Source: Ottowia oryzae (GTDB lineage Bacteria; Pseudomonadota; Gammaproteobacteria; Burkholderiales; Burkholderiaceae_C). From it: a stretch of 64,000 nt of DNA. Positions 44,419 through 53,930 of this stretch are shown here, piece by piece. Under the pieces are notes generated by a model that ran no database searches, was not told where the DNA came from, and saw nothing but the letters and a program-made list of their open reading frames with translations. The number at the start of each line of letters is the position of its first letter. Positions within the stretch are counted from its first letter, which is position 1. The translations under genes were made by a program, and so were the position numbers. The DNA is taken from the NCBI RefSeq assembly GCF_003008535.1, contig NZ_CP027666.1:992001-1056000 (forward strand), given 5' to 3'.

Positions 44419-45930
44419 ATGAGCGGCATTGAGTCGGCGCGCAACTGGGTCGTGTCTATCGCGCAGCCTGCGGGCTACCAGCACAGTCTGGCGTTACTGG
44501 AAGCGGCCGAGAGCATGGTCTTCGCGCTGCGCAGCCTGGGTTTGCACGCCACGATGGGGCCGCCATCGCAAGCCGCGGACGCGCTGCTGCTGTTCGGCGG
44601 CCATCTGCTCAGCCCCGGTGTAGCGCTGCCCGCCGGCACCGTCATCTTCAACCTGGAGCAGCTGACGGACTGGAGCAAGCGGCCGGAGGCCAAGCCCTAC
44701 TTCGACCTGATGGCCCGATTCCCGGTGTGGGACTACAGCCAAGCCAACGTCGATGTGTTGCGCGCAGCCGGCCATCAGCGCGTGAGCCATGTTCCGCTGG
44801 GCTACGTGCCCGAGTTGGCGCGTGTGCGTGCGGTGCCCAAGCAGGACATCGACGTGCTGTTCTACGGCTCGCGCAACGAGCGTCGCGACCATGTCCTGGC
44901 GCAGCTTCAGGCGCGCGGGATGAAGGTGGAAGCACTCTTTGGCGTTTATGGCGAGCAGCGCGATCAGTACATCGGGCGCGCCAAGGTGGTGCTCAACACC
45001 CATTTCTATGAGTCAGGCACCTTCGAGACGGCACGGGTGAGTTACCTGCTGACCAATCGCAAGGCGGTGGTTTGCGAGCACTCGATGATGAACCCGGACG
45101 ACGAGGCACTGCGGGATGGCATGGCCTACGTGCCCTACGACGGCCTGGTGCAGGCTTGCGAGAACCTGGTCAAGAACGAGACCGAGCGCAAGCGCTTGGA
45201 ACTGCGGGGCTTCGAGCTCTTCAGTGCGCGCCCGCAAACGGCCATCCTGGCCGAGGTGCTTGGTCTGCCCAAGCCGACCAGCGAGGCACTGGGCGCGATT
45301 CCGCTGACGCTGCATCTGGGCAGCGGCAAGGATTTCCGCGAAGACTGGTTCAACGTCGATATCGATCCGTTCTGGCAACCCGACGCGGTGCTGGATCTGG
45401 GGCGTCCGCTGCCTTTTGGCGAGCTGCTGCAGACTGAGCGCTTCGGCCCCGTGAGGCTGCTGGAGAACACGTTCGAAAAGCTCGTGGCCAACGACGTGCT
45501 CGAACACATTCCGGACCTGGTCTGTGCGATGACCAACGCGCTGCGCCTGCTCCGGCCCGGTGGCGAGTTCGAGATATCCGTGCCGTACGAGTTGGGCCTG
45601 GGCGCCTGGCAAGACCCGACGCACGTGCGCGCGTTCAACGAAAACAGCTGGCTGTACTACACCGATTGGTTTTGGTATCTCGGCTGGACCGAGCAGCGCT
45701 TTGACGTTGTTCACACGGGCATGCAGCTCAGTCCGCTGGGCATGGGCATGAAAAACCAAGGGGTCGATCTTCAGACCATCATGCGCACGCCGCGCGCGGT
45801 GGATTCCATGCAGGTTCGGCTTCGCAAGCGCTATCTATCGACCACAGAGCGCCGCGAGGTGGCCGAGCGGCGCTCGCGCACCAAACGTGCGCCAGTGGCG
45901 CCGGGCGGGCCGCAGCATGCGCCAGCTTGA
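44419..45930 (+). CDS. Glycosyltransferase-methyltransferase fusion protein
   Basis: 503 residues. The N-terminal half (to about 290) resembles CgeB-like glycosyltransferases: VIFNLEQLTDW, FPVWDYSQANVDVLRAAG, IDVLFYGSRNERRDHVLAQL, VVLNTHFYESGTFETARVSY. The C-terminal half is a class I SAM methyltransferase: LHLGSGKDFREDWFNVDIDP (motif I), VANDVLEHIPDL, LRLLRPGGEFEISVPYE. Such bifunctional proteins modify surface glycans. It lies alone between proA and gshA with no other glycan genes. ATG 44419 has AAGGTGGATGGG upstream. Substrate unknown. Confidence 0.78.
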   Translation: MSGIESARNWVVSIAQPAGYQHSLALLEAAESMVFALRSLGLHATMGPPSQAADALLLFGGHLLSPGVALPAGTVIFNLEQLTDWSKRPEAKPYFDLMARFPVWDYSQANVDVLRAAGHQRVSHVPLGYVPELARVRAVPKQDIDVLFYGSRNERRDHVLAQLQARGMKVEALFGVYGEQRDQYIGRAKVVLNTHFYESGTFETARVSYLLTNRKAVVCEHSMMNPDDEALRDGMAYVPYDGLVQACENLVKNETERKRLELRGFELFSARPQTAILAEVLGLPKPTSEALGAIPLTLHLGSGKDFREDWFNVDIDPFWQPDAVLDLGRPLPFGELLQTERFGPVRLLENTFEKLVANDVLEHIPDLVCAMTNALRLLRPGGEFEISVPYELGLGAWQDPTHVRAFNENSWLYYTDWFWYLGWTEQRFDVVHTGMQLSPLGMGMKNQGVDLQTIMRTPRAVDSMQVRLRKRYLSTTERREVAERRSRTKRAPVAPGGPQHAPA

Positions 45931-46013
45931 TGGCCGCCCGTCGGCAATTCGCGGGCGTGTCGCTTGTGCTCCCTAGAATGCACCGCATATAAGGCATTTG
46001 ACAGACCCGCGCC

Positions 46014-47300
46014 ATGGTTCCCCACCTCATCACCGCCCTGACGGGCCCCATCAACGAGCTGGAACAGCGCATCCTGGACGCCACGCCGGTGATCGAGCGC
46101 TGGTTCCGGCTGGAATGGATGGAGCACACGCCGCCGCTTTACTGCTCGGTGGATATTCGCAACGCTGGGTTCAAGCTGTCCCCGGTGGACACCAACCTCT
46201 ACCCGGACGGCTGGCACAACCTGTCGGCCGATACGCTGCCGCTGGCGGTGCAGGCGGCCCAGGCGGCGATCGAGAAGATCTGCCCCGAGGCGCGCAACCT
46301 GATGATCGTGCCGGAAAACGGCAAGCCCAGCAGCTTCTACCTGGCCAGCCTGGCGCGCCAGCAAGAGATCTTCCGCATGGCGGGGCTGAACGTGCGCTTC
46401 GGCTCGATCGACCCGGCCGTCAAGCGGGCGGTCAACTACACGCTGCCCGACGGCGAGAAACTGACTTACGAGCCCGCCCAGCGCAGCGAGTACCGGTTGG
46501 GGCTCAAGCACTTCGACCCCTGCACCATCTTGCTCAACAACGATTTGTCCACGGGTGTGCCCGGCATCCTGGAAGACCTGCATGAGCAGTACGTGCTGCC
46601 CCCGCTTCAGGCGGGCTGGACGGTGCGCCGCAAGAGCCGGCACTTCCAGTCCTATGAAGAAGTGGCCAAGCGCTTCGGCAAGTTGATCGGGGTGGATCCC
46701 TGGCTGATCAACCCGCTGTTTTCCACCTGTGGCGAGATCGACATCCATGAGCCCAGTGGCGGCGAATGCCTGCGCACCAATGTGGACGCGGTGCTGACCA
46801 AGATTCGGCGCAAGTACAAGGAATACGGCATCAACGAGAAGCCCTTCGTCGTGGTGAAGGCCGATCGCGGCACGCACGGCATGGGCATCATGACCGTGCG
46901 CGACGTGAAGGAGCTGGCCGACCTGGGCACCGCCGCAGGCCGCGCCCGCCTGGGCGACGTGCCGCGTGGCGAAGTGCTCATTCAAGAAGGCGTGATGACC
47001 AACGAGCGCATTCACGACGCCGTGGCCGAGCCGGTGGTCTACATGATCGACCGCTACGTCGTGGGTGGCTTCTACCGCGTCCATGCCGACCGCGGCGACG
47101 ACGAGAGCCTGAACGCCCCTGGCGCGCGCTTCGTGCCGCTGGCGTTCTCGCACAGCGCACAGTTGCCCAAACCTGGCCCCAAGGCGGGCGCCAGTGCGCC
47201 CAACCGCTTCTACATGTATGGCGTGATCGGCCGCCTGGCCCTGGTCGCTGCCAGTTACGAGCTGGAAGCCACCGACCCCGAGCTCGAAGCCATGGCCTGA
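46014..47300 (+). CDS. gshA: Glutamate-cysteine ligase (proteobacterial type)
   Basis: 428 residues. First step of glutathione synthesis. The sequence is of the GshA type found in beta- and acidithiobacillia proteobacteria, unrelated to the E. coli enzyme in sequence. It has MEHTPPLYCSVDIRNAGFKL, PENGKPSSFYLASLARQQEI, FDPCTILLNNDLSTGVPGIL, VVKADRGTHGMGIMTV and VYMIDRYVVGGFYRVHADRG. gshB is not in the window; kup follows in the same direction. Confidence 0.92.
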   Translation: MVPHLITALTGPINELEQRILDATPVIERWFRLEWMEHTPPLYCSVDIRNAGFKLSPVDTNLYPDGWHNLSADTLPLAVQAAQAAIEKICPEARNLMIVPENGKPSSFYLASLARQQEIFRMAGLNVRFGSIDPAVKRAVNYTLPDGEKLTYEPAQRSEYRLGLKHFDPCTILLNNDLSTGVPGILEDLHEQYVLPPLQAGWTVRRKSRHFQSYEEVAKRFGKLIGVDPWLINPLFSTCGEIDIHEPSGGECLRTNVDAVLTKIRRKYKEYGINEKPFVVVKADRGTHGMGIMTVRDVKELADLGTAAGRARLGDVPRGEVLIQEGVMTNERIHDAVAEPVVYMIDRYVVGGFYRVHADRGDDESLNAPGARFVPLAFSHSAQLPKPGPKAGASAPNRFYMYGVIGRLALVAASYELEATDPELEAMA

Positions 47301-47414
47301 CGGCCGCGCCACCTCCGTTCATCGCCGCGCTTGTGCCCATGGCAGACCGCGCCTACACCCCACTCACCGCATCGCCCCTGGGCGGCTTTCATGCGGCCAC
47401 TTTCAAGCCGAACC

Positions 47415-49298
47415 ATGGGCTCCACTGCGTCTGAAGCCAAATCCTCCCTGACGGCGCTCACGGTTGGCGCCGTGGGCGTGGTGTACGGCGACATCGGCAC
47501 CAGCGTGCTGTACGCCGTCAAGGAAGTGTTCGGCTCGGGCCACGTGCCCTTCACGCACCTGAACGTGTACGGGGTGTTGTCCATCATCTTCTGGACGCTC
47601 ACCCTCATCGTTTCGCTGAAGTACGTGGCGCTGGTGCTGCGCGCCGACAACCATGGCGAGGGTGGGCTGGTTGCCATGCTGGCGCTGGCGTCGCAGTCGG
47701 TGAAAGACAAGGCGCCCGCGCTGCGCAAGTGGATGCTGCTGATCGGCATCTTTGGCACCTGTTTGTTTTATGGCGACGGCGTGATCACGCCCGCCATCTC
47801 GGTGCTGTCGGCCGTGGAGGGGCTGGAGGTGGTTTCGCACACCTTCAAGCGCATGGTGATCCCGATCACGCTGGTGGTGCTGTTCGTGCTGTTCTGGGTG
47901 CAAAAGCGTGGCACCGCCGGCATTGGCCGCTTCTTCGGGCCGATCATGTTGGTGTGGTTTGCCACCATCGCCGCGCTGGGCGTGTACCACATCGTTGGGC
48001 ACCCCGAGATCCTCACGGCGCTCAGCCCGCACCATGCCTTGCAGTTCATCTGGCACCAGCCGGGCACCGCGTTCATCATCCTGGGCGCGGTGGTGCTGTG
48101 CGTGACCGGCGGTGAGGCGCTTTACGCCGATATGGGGCACTTTGGCAAGAAGCCCATCCGCGTGGCGTGGTTCTCCATCGTCATGCCTTGCCTCACGCTC
48201 AACTACTTTGGCCAGGGCGCGCTGCTGCTGGCCGAGCCCCGCGCCGTGCGCAACCCCTTCTTCATGATGGCGCCCGACTGGCTGACGTTGCCGCTGGTTT
48301 GTCTGGCCACCATGGCGGCGGTGATCGCCTCGCAGGCGCTGATCAGCGGCGCGTTCAGCGTGACCAAGCAGGTCATCCAGCTGGGCTACCTGCCGCGCCT
48401 GCAGATCCGCCACACCAGCACCAAGGACAAGGGCCAGATCTACATGCCCTTCGTCAACTGGGCGCTGTTTGCCATGATCGTGCTGGCGGTGGTGCTGTTT
48501 CGCTCGTCCAGCAACCTGGCGGCGGCCTACGGCATCGCGGTGACGCTGGACATGCTGATCACCACCGTGCTCACGTTCTTCGTCATCCGCTACGGCTGGG
48601 GCTACCCGCTGTGGCTGTGCGTGCTGGCCACCGGCTTTTTCTTTGCCATCGATCTGGCGTTCTTCAGCTCGAACCTGCTCAAGCTGATCGACGGCGGCTG
48701 GTTCCCGCTGCTGATCGGCGGCTGCATCTTCATGCTGATGATCACCTGGAAGGACGGGCGCGACCTGCTCATCAGCACGCTGCGCACCTCGGCCATCGAT
48801 CTCAAGGCTTTTCTTGAATCCGTCTTCATGGCGCCGCCCGTGCGCGTGGAAGGCACGGCCGTGTTCATGACCTCGCAGACCGACGTGGTGCCCAATGCCT
48901 TGCTGCACAACCTCAAGCACAACAAGGTGCTGCATGAGCAGAACCTGTTCGTCACCGTGCGCAGCCACGAAGTGCCGTGGATCGGCATGGACAAGCGCCT
49001 GCAGGTGGACGCGCTGGGCCACGACTGCTGGCAGATCATCGTGCACTACGGCTTCAAGAACGACCAGGATCTGCCCAAGGCGCTGGCCTTGCTGAGCGGG
49101 CGCGGCATCAAGCTCAACCCGATGTCCACCAGCTACTTCCTGTCGCGCGACATCGTCACGCCCACGCTCGGCTCCGGGATGATGCTGTGGCGCGAAAAGC
49201 TGTTTGCGCAGATGCACCACAGCGCGACGGCCGCCGCCGAGTTTCTGAACCTGCCCAGCAACGCGGTGGTGGAGCTGGGCTCCAAGGTCGAGATTTAA
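47415..49298 (+). CDS. kup: Low-affinity potassium transporter Kup
   Basis: 627 residues (E. coli Kup 622). About twelve membrane helices form the N-terminal two-thirds: LTVGAVGVVYGDIGTSVLYA, GLVAMLALA, FGTCLFYGDGVITPAISVLS and VTGGEALYADMGHFGKKPIR are all diagnostic. The soluble C-terminal part has VFMTSQTDVVPNALLHNLKH and ISTSYFL-like MSTSYFLSRDIV. ATG 47415 gives the usual N-terminus. Imports K+ with H+. Confidence 0.95.
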   Translation: MGSTASEAKSSLTALTVGAVGVVYGDIGTSVLYAVKEVFGSGHVPFTHLNVYGVLSIIFWTLTLIVSLKYVALVLRADNHGEGGLVAMLALASQSVKDKAPALRKWMLLIGIFGTCLFYGDGVITPAISVLSAVEGLEVVSHTFKRMVIPITLVVLFVLFWVQKRGTAGIGRFFGPIMLVWFATIAALGVYHIVGHPEILTALSPHHALQFIWHQPGTAFIILGAVVLCVTGGEALYADMGHFGKKPIRVAWFSIVMPCLTLNYFGQGALLLAEPRAVRNPFFMMAPDWLTLPLVCLATMAAVIASQALISGAFSVTKQVIQLGYLPRLQIRHTSTKDKGQIYMPFVNWALFAMIVLAVVLFRSSSNLAAAYGIAVTLDMLITTVLTFFVIRYGWGYPLWLCVLATGFFFAIDLAFFSSNLLKLIDGGWFPLLIGGCIFMLMITWKDGRDLLISTLRTSAIDLKAFLESVFMAPPVRVEGTAVFMTSQTDVVPNALLHNLKHNKVLHEQNLFVTVRSHEVPWIGMDKRLQVDALGHDCWQIIVHYGFKNDQDLPKALALLSGRGIKLNPMSTSYFLSRDIVTPTLGSGMMLWREKLFAQMHHSATAAAEFLNLPSNAVVELGSKVEI

Positions 49299-49372
49299 GG
49301 CCCCGCCGACGGTTGTGAATCGAGGCGGCTGGATTCAGTGCCGTATGCGGGCCTGCGGCCCTCGACCGTGGG

Positions 49373-49546
49373 TTACGTGGCGTCGGGGTGCCGCGCCAAC
49401 CAGAGCGCCAGTTCTTTTCGATAGTGCGCAAGCTCCTGGTTGTAGAAGTCCCATACGCACGGGTCGCAGCCGCTGTCGCAGCACTCACCCGGGCCGGGTT
49501 CTTCGGGTGGCAAGGGGCGCGGGTCGGTGTCGTCGGTGGATGTCAT
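49373..49546 (-). CDS. Small Cys-rich oxidoreductase-like protein
   Basis: 57 residues. PPEEPGPGECCDSGCDPCVW followed by DFYNQELAHYRKEL is the pattern of the 'oxidoreductase-like protein, N-terminal' family, small Cys-rich proteins that may bind metal through the C-C-x3-C-x2-C cluster. No activity is established. It is the last recognisable host gene before the prophage and is convergent with kup. Confidence 0.8.
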   Translation of the reverse strand: MTSTDDTDPRPLPPEEPGPGECCDSGCDPCVWDFYNQELAHYRKELALWLARHPDAT

Positions 49547-49686
49547 CGTGAACGGAAGTGAGATAAAGGAAGAGTGGGCGGCGCGATAAATCGGGAAGAT
49601 GCGGGAAGAGTCGGGGTGAGGTGGGGCGGCTGACTGAAAACGGCTTTCGTCTCAGGAAAACAGAGCGCGTCGGCCTTTTTGGGCGT
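49547..49686. other. Host/prophage boundary region
   Basis: 140 bases between the last host gene and the first prophage gene. The left prophage end must lie here. Repeated motifs GATAAAGGAAGAG and GATAAATCGGGAAGATGCGGG (about 49560-49610) might be transposase-binding end repeats. The exact terminus and the 5-base target duplication expected of Mu-like phages cannot be set without the right end. Confidence 0.5.
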
Positions 49687-50163
49687 TCACAGCAGGTAGT
49701 CCCTCACGATCTCCATGATGTTCCGCTCGTCCTTGGCCGACAGGCCGAGGTACGGACGCGCCGGAATGTCGCCCCACGGCGCTTTGGCGTTGCGGCCGCG
49801 CCGATCTTTGCCGCTCCAGAGCGATCCGGCTCGCGCGCCGCCCTGCTGGACACCCGCGTACACCTGATTGCTGCCCCACGCCACGCTTTTGTCCCCCACC
49901 TGGTAGGCAATCGTGGTCGACAGCGCGCGGGATTCGCCGATCAATGGCTTGCGGCCGCCACGTGGGTGGCGCGCCAGCGTCGTGGGGCTCTTGGGCGCCC
50001 AGGCGCTTCCGTCGGGCGCCTTGCCGGTGCGAAACCGCTGCATCGTCGAGTCGATCCCGTACTCGCCGATCGCCTGCAGCAACGGGCGCGGCTTTTCCAG
50101 CACGCCCAACACCTGCGCAAGGGCGCTCGGGATCTCCCCCTGGTCGAACTTAAGCGTCAGCAT
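49687..50163 (-). CDS. Phage virion morphogenesis protein (Mu gpG-like)
   Basis: 158 residues. MLTLKFDQGEIPSALAQVLG, FRTGKAPDGSAWAPKSPTTL, LIGESRALSTTIAYQVGDKS, YAGVQQGGA and the C-terminal IPARPYLGLSAKDERNIMEI match the Mu gpG / phage virion morphogenesis family, which acts in head-tail joining or tail assembly. ATG at 50163 overlaps the end of the MuF gene by 14 bases. It is the last phage gene of this arm; in Mu-like phages protease and capsid genes would follow next. Confidence 0.85.
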   Translation of the reverse strand: MLTLKFDQGEIPSALAQVLGVLEKPRPLLQAIGEYGIDSTMQRFRTGKAPDGSAWAPKSPTTLARHPRGGRKPLIGESRALSTTIAYQVGDKSVAWGSNQVYAGVQQGGARAGSLWSGKDRRGRNAKAPWGDIPARPYLGLSAKDERNIMEIVRDYLL

Positions 50164-50905
50164 CAGCAGTCCCTGAGTAGCGGGCCACATTCGCCGCCAG
50201 CGCGTCGCCCAGCTGCTGCGGCAGGCGCGCCCGTTTGGCCGCCACCAGCGCCCGGATTTCCTCGGCAATGTCGGCTGTTGGCGATCCTGCGCCCGGATCG
50301 GCCTGCGCCTGCCAACCGGCCGGCGCGGCGTTCTTATCGCCCGACGCCCGCACCGCCTTCACGCGGCAGGTGCAGCCATAGTCGGGCGGAATGCGCGGCG
50401 GAAAGTGCGTGCGCCAGAACGGATCGTCGTGGCGCAGCCGCATTCCGTTCCAAGCCAGATGCTGTGCGCGAGGCTCCTTGGCCGCACCGCTGTGCACCCA
50501 CTCCCAGAACGGGTAGCGCGCCGCAAAATCCGGCTCCGTCAGCTGCGCATAGCGGCCCGTGCTGTAGCTCTTGCGCAGGTTGGTGGTGTAGATCACCCGC
50601 GTGCGCCAGGCCTCGCCATCGTCCGTGCCTTCCCCCGTCCAGCCGTGCCAGCCGTGCTTCTTCACCGTGCCCCAAAAGTCGGTGCGGAACGCCTCCAGGC
50701 CCACGCCATCTTCCACCGCGCGCTGCACCGCCTCGCGCAGGTCGGCCAGCAAGTCGGCCTTCATGGCCCCGGCCACTGCAAAGGCGCGCCGGTGCTCGTC
50801 GCCCGTCAGGTCGCGATAGGTCGCGGTGCCGCGCAGCTCGGTGCGCAGCGCCAGGGCGGCGATGGCCTCCTCAAAACGCAGTCGAACGCGGTCGATATCC
50901 GCCAT
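50150..50905 (-). CDS. Phage head morphogenesis protein (MuF, Mu gp30-like)
   Basis: 251 residues. Minor head protein thought to be packaged with DNA and to help prohead assembly. The MuF domain is visible at about residues 110-195 (TRVIYTTNLRKSYSTGRYAQ, FWEWVHSGAAKEPRAQHLAW, FPPRIPPDYGCTCRVKAV with the C-x-C motif). It is shorter than Mu gp30 and lacks a long C-terminal part. The start ATG overlaps the portal stop by one base. Confidence 0.87.
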   Translation of the reverse strand: MADIDRVRLRFEEAIAALALRTELRGTATYRDLTGDEHRRAFAVAGAMKADLLADLREAVQRAVEDGVGLEAFRTDFWGTVKKHGWHGWTGEGTDDGEAWRTRVIYTTNLRKSYSTGRYAQLTEPDFAARYPFWEWVHSGAAKEPRAQHLAWNGMRLRHDDPFWRTHFPPRIPPDYGCTCRVKAVRASGDKNAAPAGWQAQADPGAGSPTADIAEEIRALVAAKRARLPQQLGDALAANVARYSGTADADA

Positions 50906-52467
50906 CAGCCCGCCTCGGCCTCGCTGCGCGCGGCATCCATCCCGGCCAGGCGCGCAAAGGCCAGGCCCAGGCCCATCACGTCCGCCAGCTCAGCCTCCGG
51001 CAGCTCGTCAAAGGCGGCCAGGATGCGCGCCTGCAGATCGTCGGTGCTCGTCGCATCGGCCAGCAGCTGCTCCAGCCGCCGCATCCACTGCCCGACCACC
51101 TCGGCGCCGGCCGGCGCCAGCTGCTGCGCCAGGCGCGCTACCTCATCCGCCGCAGGGTCGCCCTCGGCGAATTCCGCCGGCTTCCCGCCCCGCTGCAGCA
51201 GGCCCGTGAACAGGCCGCCACCGCCCGGCAGCGCCTGGTCGGTCGGCGCGGCCGGCGTTTCGTCCAGATCGCCGTCCTGCAGCTCGTACGTCCGTTTGAA
51301 ATAGGCCTGCGTCAGCTTCGCCCCGGCCTTTGTCAGAATCTCGTCCCGCTCGGCCTGCGCCTTGCTGACCTCCTGCTCTTCAAACAGCTCGAAAATCGGC
51401 GTCGGCGCGTTCTCGCCCTCGTGCAAATCGACGATCCAGCGGATCAGCTGCTTGTTCAGCACCGACTCCACCAGGCCCTTGTCACCGTCGCGAATCTCGC
51501 CGGCCACATCCAGGCCAGCGGACGCACTGGCGTGCGTGCTGCTGGCCTCCGTGCTCTGGTTTTGGCCCAGCAGCGCAATCGCCACCTCGCTGCGGCAGAA
51601 CATAAGCAGGCGCTCATAGGCGTCCGCATTGCCGCTGGCGCCCGTGGCCTGCAGCATCTCCACGCTGGCGTCGTCAGGAATAACCGCCACGGCGTCTTCA
51701 ATCATCGCTTCGAGCTGGTCGAGCAGCTTGTTGGTCTCGGGCTGCGGAGAGTTGCGCGGCTGCTTGCCCACGGCCCAGGGCATGCCGTATTTCTCGGCGA
51801 ATTTCACCCAATAGCGCAGGCCGCCCTTTTTAAAGGTCACCGGCCAAAAGCACATGCTCAGGTCGGCGAAGCCATAGGGGTTGGCATACGTCGCCTCCTG
51901 CTGCGCCAGCAAGAATTTGCGCGGCGCCAGCGCCTCGCCCTCCATCAGGTGCTCGCGACTGCGAAAGCGCAGCTGCGCGTCCGCGTCAAAAAGGAACCAG
52001 TCCGCCGGCTTGCCCACAATCCGGTCTGGCACCGGCGCGCGCCCCAGGCCCTTTGACCAGATCACCTCCAGCGGCTGGTAGCCATACAGCACCGCGTCCA
52101 TGATCTCGTTGATCAGCGTGTCCAGGTCAAGCCGGTCAAACACCGCCTGCACCACCTTGTGCATCCGGCTGCTGGCCTTGTCCTTCTCGATGCGCCATTC
52201 AAGCGACTTCACCGCCGCTTTGCGCCGGCGGATGCATCCGCCCGTGTGCGCATCCCCGCGCAGTTGGCGGTACACCTCCACGTCCTTGCCCATCTTCTTC
52301 AAGATCGGGTCAGGGTTCGGCAGGTACATGCCCAGCGCCACGAAATCCGGGCTGCGGTCGCGCGTCGCCACGTGGTCGCTCAGCGCCCCCTTGCCCGGCT
52401 TCATGCGCCGCTGCGCCTCGGCGAAAGACACAAAATCGTTGCCCAGGTAAATGCCGCTCATCATCAA
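50905..52467 (-). CDS. Phage portal protein (DUF935, Mu gp29-like)
   Basis: 520 residues. Forms the dodecameric portal at the head vertex. Landmarks: GGCIRRRKAAVKSLEWRIEK, YGYQPLEVIWSKG, FVKFAEKYGMPWAVGKQP-like WVKFAEKYGMPWAVGKQP, ASGNADAYERLLMFCRSEVA and LLGQNQSTEASSTHASASAG. The C-terminal region is acidic and low in conservation. It overlaps the terminase stop by four bases (ATGA-type coupling). Confidence 0.92.
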   Translation of the reverse strand: MMMSGIYLGNDFVSFAEAQRRMKPGKGALSDHVATRDRSPDFVALGMYLPNPDPILKKMGKDVEVYRQLRGDAHTGGCIRRRKAAVKSLEWRIEKDKASSRMHKVVQAVFDRLDLDTLINEIMDAVLYGYQPLEVIWSKGLGRAPVPDRIVGKPADWFLFDADAQLRFRSREHLMEGEALAPRKFLLAQQEATYANPYGFADLSMCFWPVTFKKGGLRYWVKFAEKYGMPWAVGKQPRNSPQPETNKLLDQLEAMIEDAVAVIPDDASVEMLQATGASGNADAYERLLMFCRSEVAIALLGQNQSTEASSTHASASAGLDVAGEIRDGDKGLVESVLNKQLIRWIVDLHEGENAPTPIFELFEEQEVSKAQAERDEILTKAGAKLTQAYFKRTYELQDGDLDETPAAPTDQALPGGGGLFTGLLQRGGKPAEFAEGDPAADEVARLAQQLAPAGAEVVGQWMRRLEQLLADATSTDDLQARILAAFDELPEAELADVMGLGLAFARLAGMDAARSEAEAG

Positions 52468-53930
52468 TATCCTTGCATCAGGGTGTCGGCATTGCGCCGG
52501 CGGCGGCTAGCTACTTCCACCGGACCGTAGTCCATCCGCGACGCCGCATGCAGGTAAACGCAGGCCATCGCCGCGTCGCCATGGCGCCCCTCGGACGTCT
52601 TGCCCTCAGGCACACGCGGCACGCCCCGCACCAGCTTGATCGCGCGGTGATCCAGCAGCACGTTGTCATCCAGCGGCACCGTGATCGTCTGATCTTCAAA
52701 CGCCGCCTTGTACGGCGGCATGTTGTCCCGGTACCAACCCTCCGTCGGCATCAGGCGAACCACCACCGAGCCGTATTTGTCGTGCGCCGCCTCGCCGATG
52801 TAAGAGCCATTGCCCCGGCTATCAATCACCACGCCCGACAGGCGCGGCAGTGCATCGGCAATGGCAAAAAGCACCTGCAGCTGCTGGTTGTACGGAACAT
52901 TCTTCAGCTCCACCAAGAACGGCACCCGCAGACTCAGGTTCTGCGCAATCTCCCCCGGCGCAATCACCGACAAGTCGCCCGAGCGCGCAAAGTCTTGGCC
53001 CAGCGCGTGCCGCAGCGCCGGGTTAAACGCCAGCAGCGGCCTCAGATGCTCGTCGATCCACTCCTGCATCTCCACGGCGCGCCGCTCGGGGCTTGCATCG
53101 TTGAAGGCGGCCGTGCCCGTGAAGCGCAGCACCGGCGCCGGCTTCATGCACGATTCGATCAACACGCGCGACAGCCAGGCACCGCCGCCCCGCGCCGGAA
53201 CGCAAAACAGCTCCTCATCCTCATTCGGCTTGTAGCGGTTGACGATCTCCATGCGCCACTGCGCCTCGGCCTCGGGCGACCATGCCCGCCCTGTCACCGC
53301 ACAAATCTTGCGGAACAAGCCATCGTGCAGCGCATCGTCAAAAGTGATCCGATGCAGCCCGTAGTTGTAGCGGCCCGCGCGCACATCCTTCACCAGCTCG
53401 TTGAACGGGTTGTCCTCCCCGTCATGCGTGCTGATGATCCGCACCTGACCGCCCCAAATCGTCATGGCCAGGGCCGCCTTCAGCAGCTCTTTGATGTCGT
53501 CGACAAACGCCGCCTCGTCGATCACCAGGCGCTCACCCGGCCGCCCCTTCGACCGCAGACTGCGCGGCGTGCTGGTCAGCGCCTGAATGAAGTGGCCGCT
53601 GTCGAACTTGATCGTGTACGCCAGGATCTGCTTGTCGCCCTCCTGAATCACCGACTCCTCCACCTCGGTCGCCGCCGCGTGGAACGCCTTCGCCCAGGTC
53701 GCGCAATCCTGGATGAAGCCCGCTGTCATGTCCTTGTTGTAGGAGATGTAATAGACGTTGGCCCCCCCCTCGCTGGCCGCGTACAGCACATCGTCGGCGG
53801 CCTCGGCGTAGCTCAAGCCGATACGCCGCCCCTTCTCAGCCACTTTGACTGCCGAGGCGTCGCTGATCCACTCGACCTGGTAGTCCATCAGGATGCCCAG
53901 CGCTTGGGCGATCTGCGTCTTTTGCATCAC
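52464..53930 (-). CDS. Phage terminase large subunit (Mu gp28-like)
   Basis: 488 residues. DNA-packaging motor and nuclease. The degenerate Walker A region is EKGRRIGLSYAEAAD and the Walker B motif is RLVIDEAAFVDD. RPGERLVIDEAAF, TPRSLRSKGRPGE, the nuclease acidic cluster GQDFARSGDLSVI and VVIDSRGNGSYIGEAAHDKY follow. It starts inside the stop of the small terminase gene and ends in the portal start, showing tight translational coupling. Confidence 0.92.
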   Translation of the reverse strand: MMQKTQIAQALGILMDYQVEWISDASAVKVAEKGRRIGLSYAEAADDVLYAASEGGANVYYISYNKDMTAGFIQDCATWAKAFHAAATEVEESVIQEGDKQILAYTIKFDSGHFIQALTSTPRSLRSKGRPGERLVIDEAAFVDDIKELLKAALAMTIWGGQVRIISTHDGEDNPFNELVKDVRAGRYNYGLHRITFDDALHDGLFRKICAVTGRAWSPEAEAQWRMEIVNRYKPNEDEELFCVPARGGGAWLSRVLIESCMKPAPVLRFTGTAAFNDASPERRAVEMQEWIDEHLRPLLAFNPALRHALGQDFARSGDLSVIAPGEIAQNLSLRVPFLVELKNVPYNQQLQVLFAIADALPRLSGVVIDSRGNGSYIGEAAHDKYGSVVVRLMPTEGWYRDNMPPYKAAFEDQTITVPLDDNVLLDHRAIKLVRGVPRVPEGKTSEGRHGDAAMACVYLHAASRMDYGPVEVASRRRRNADTLMQGY

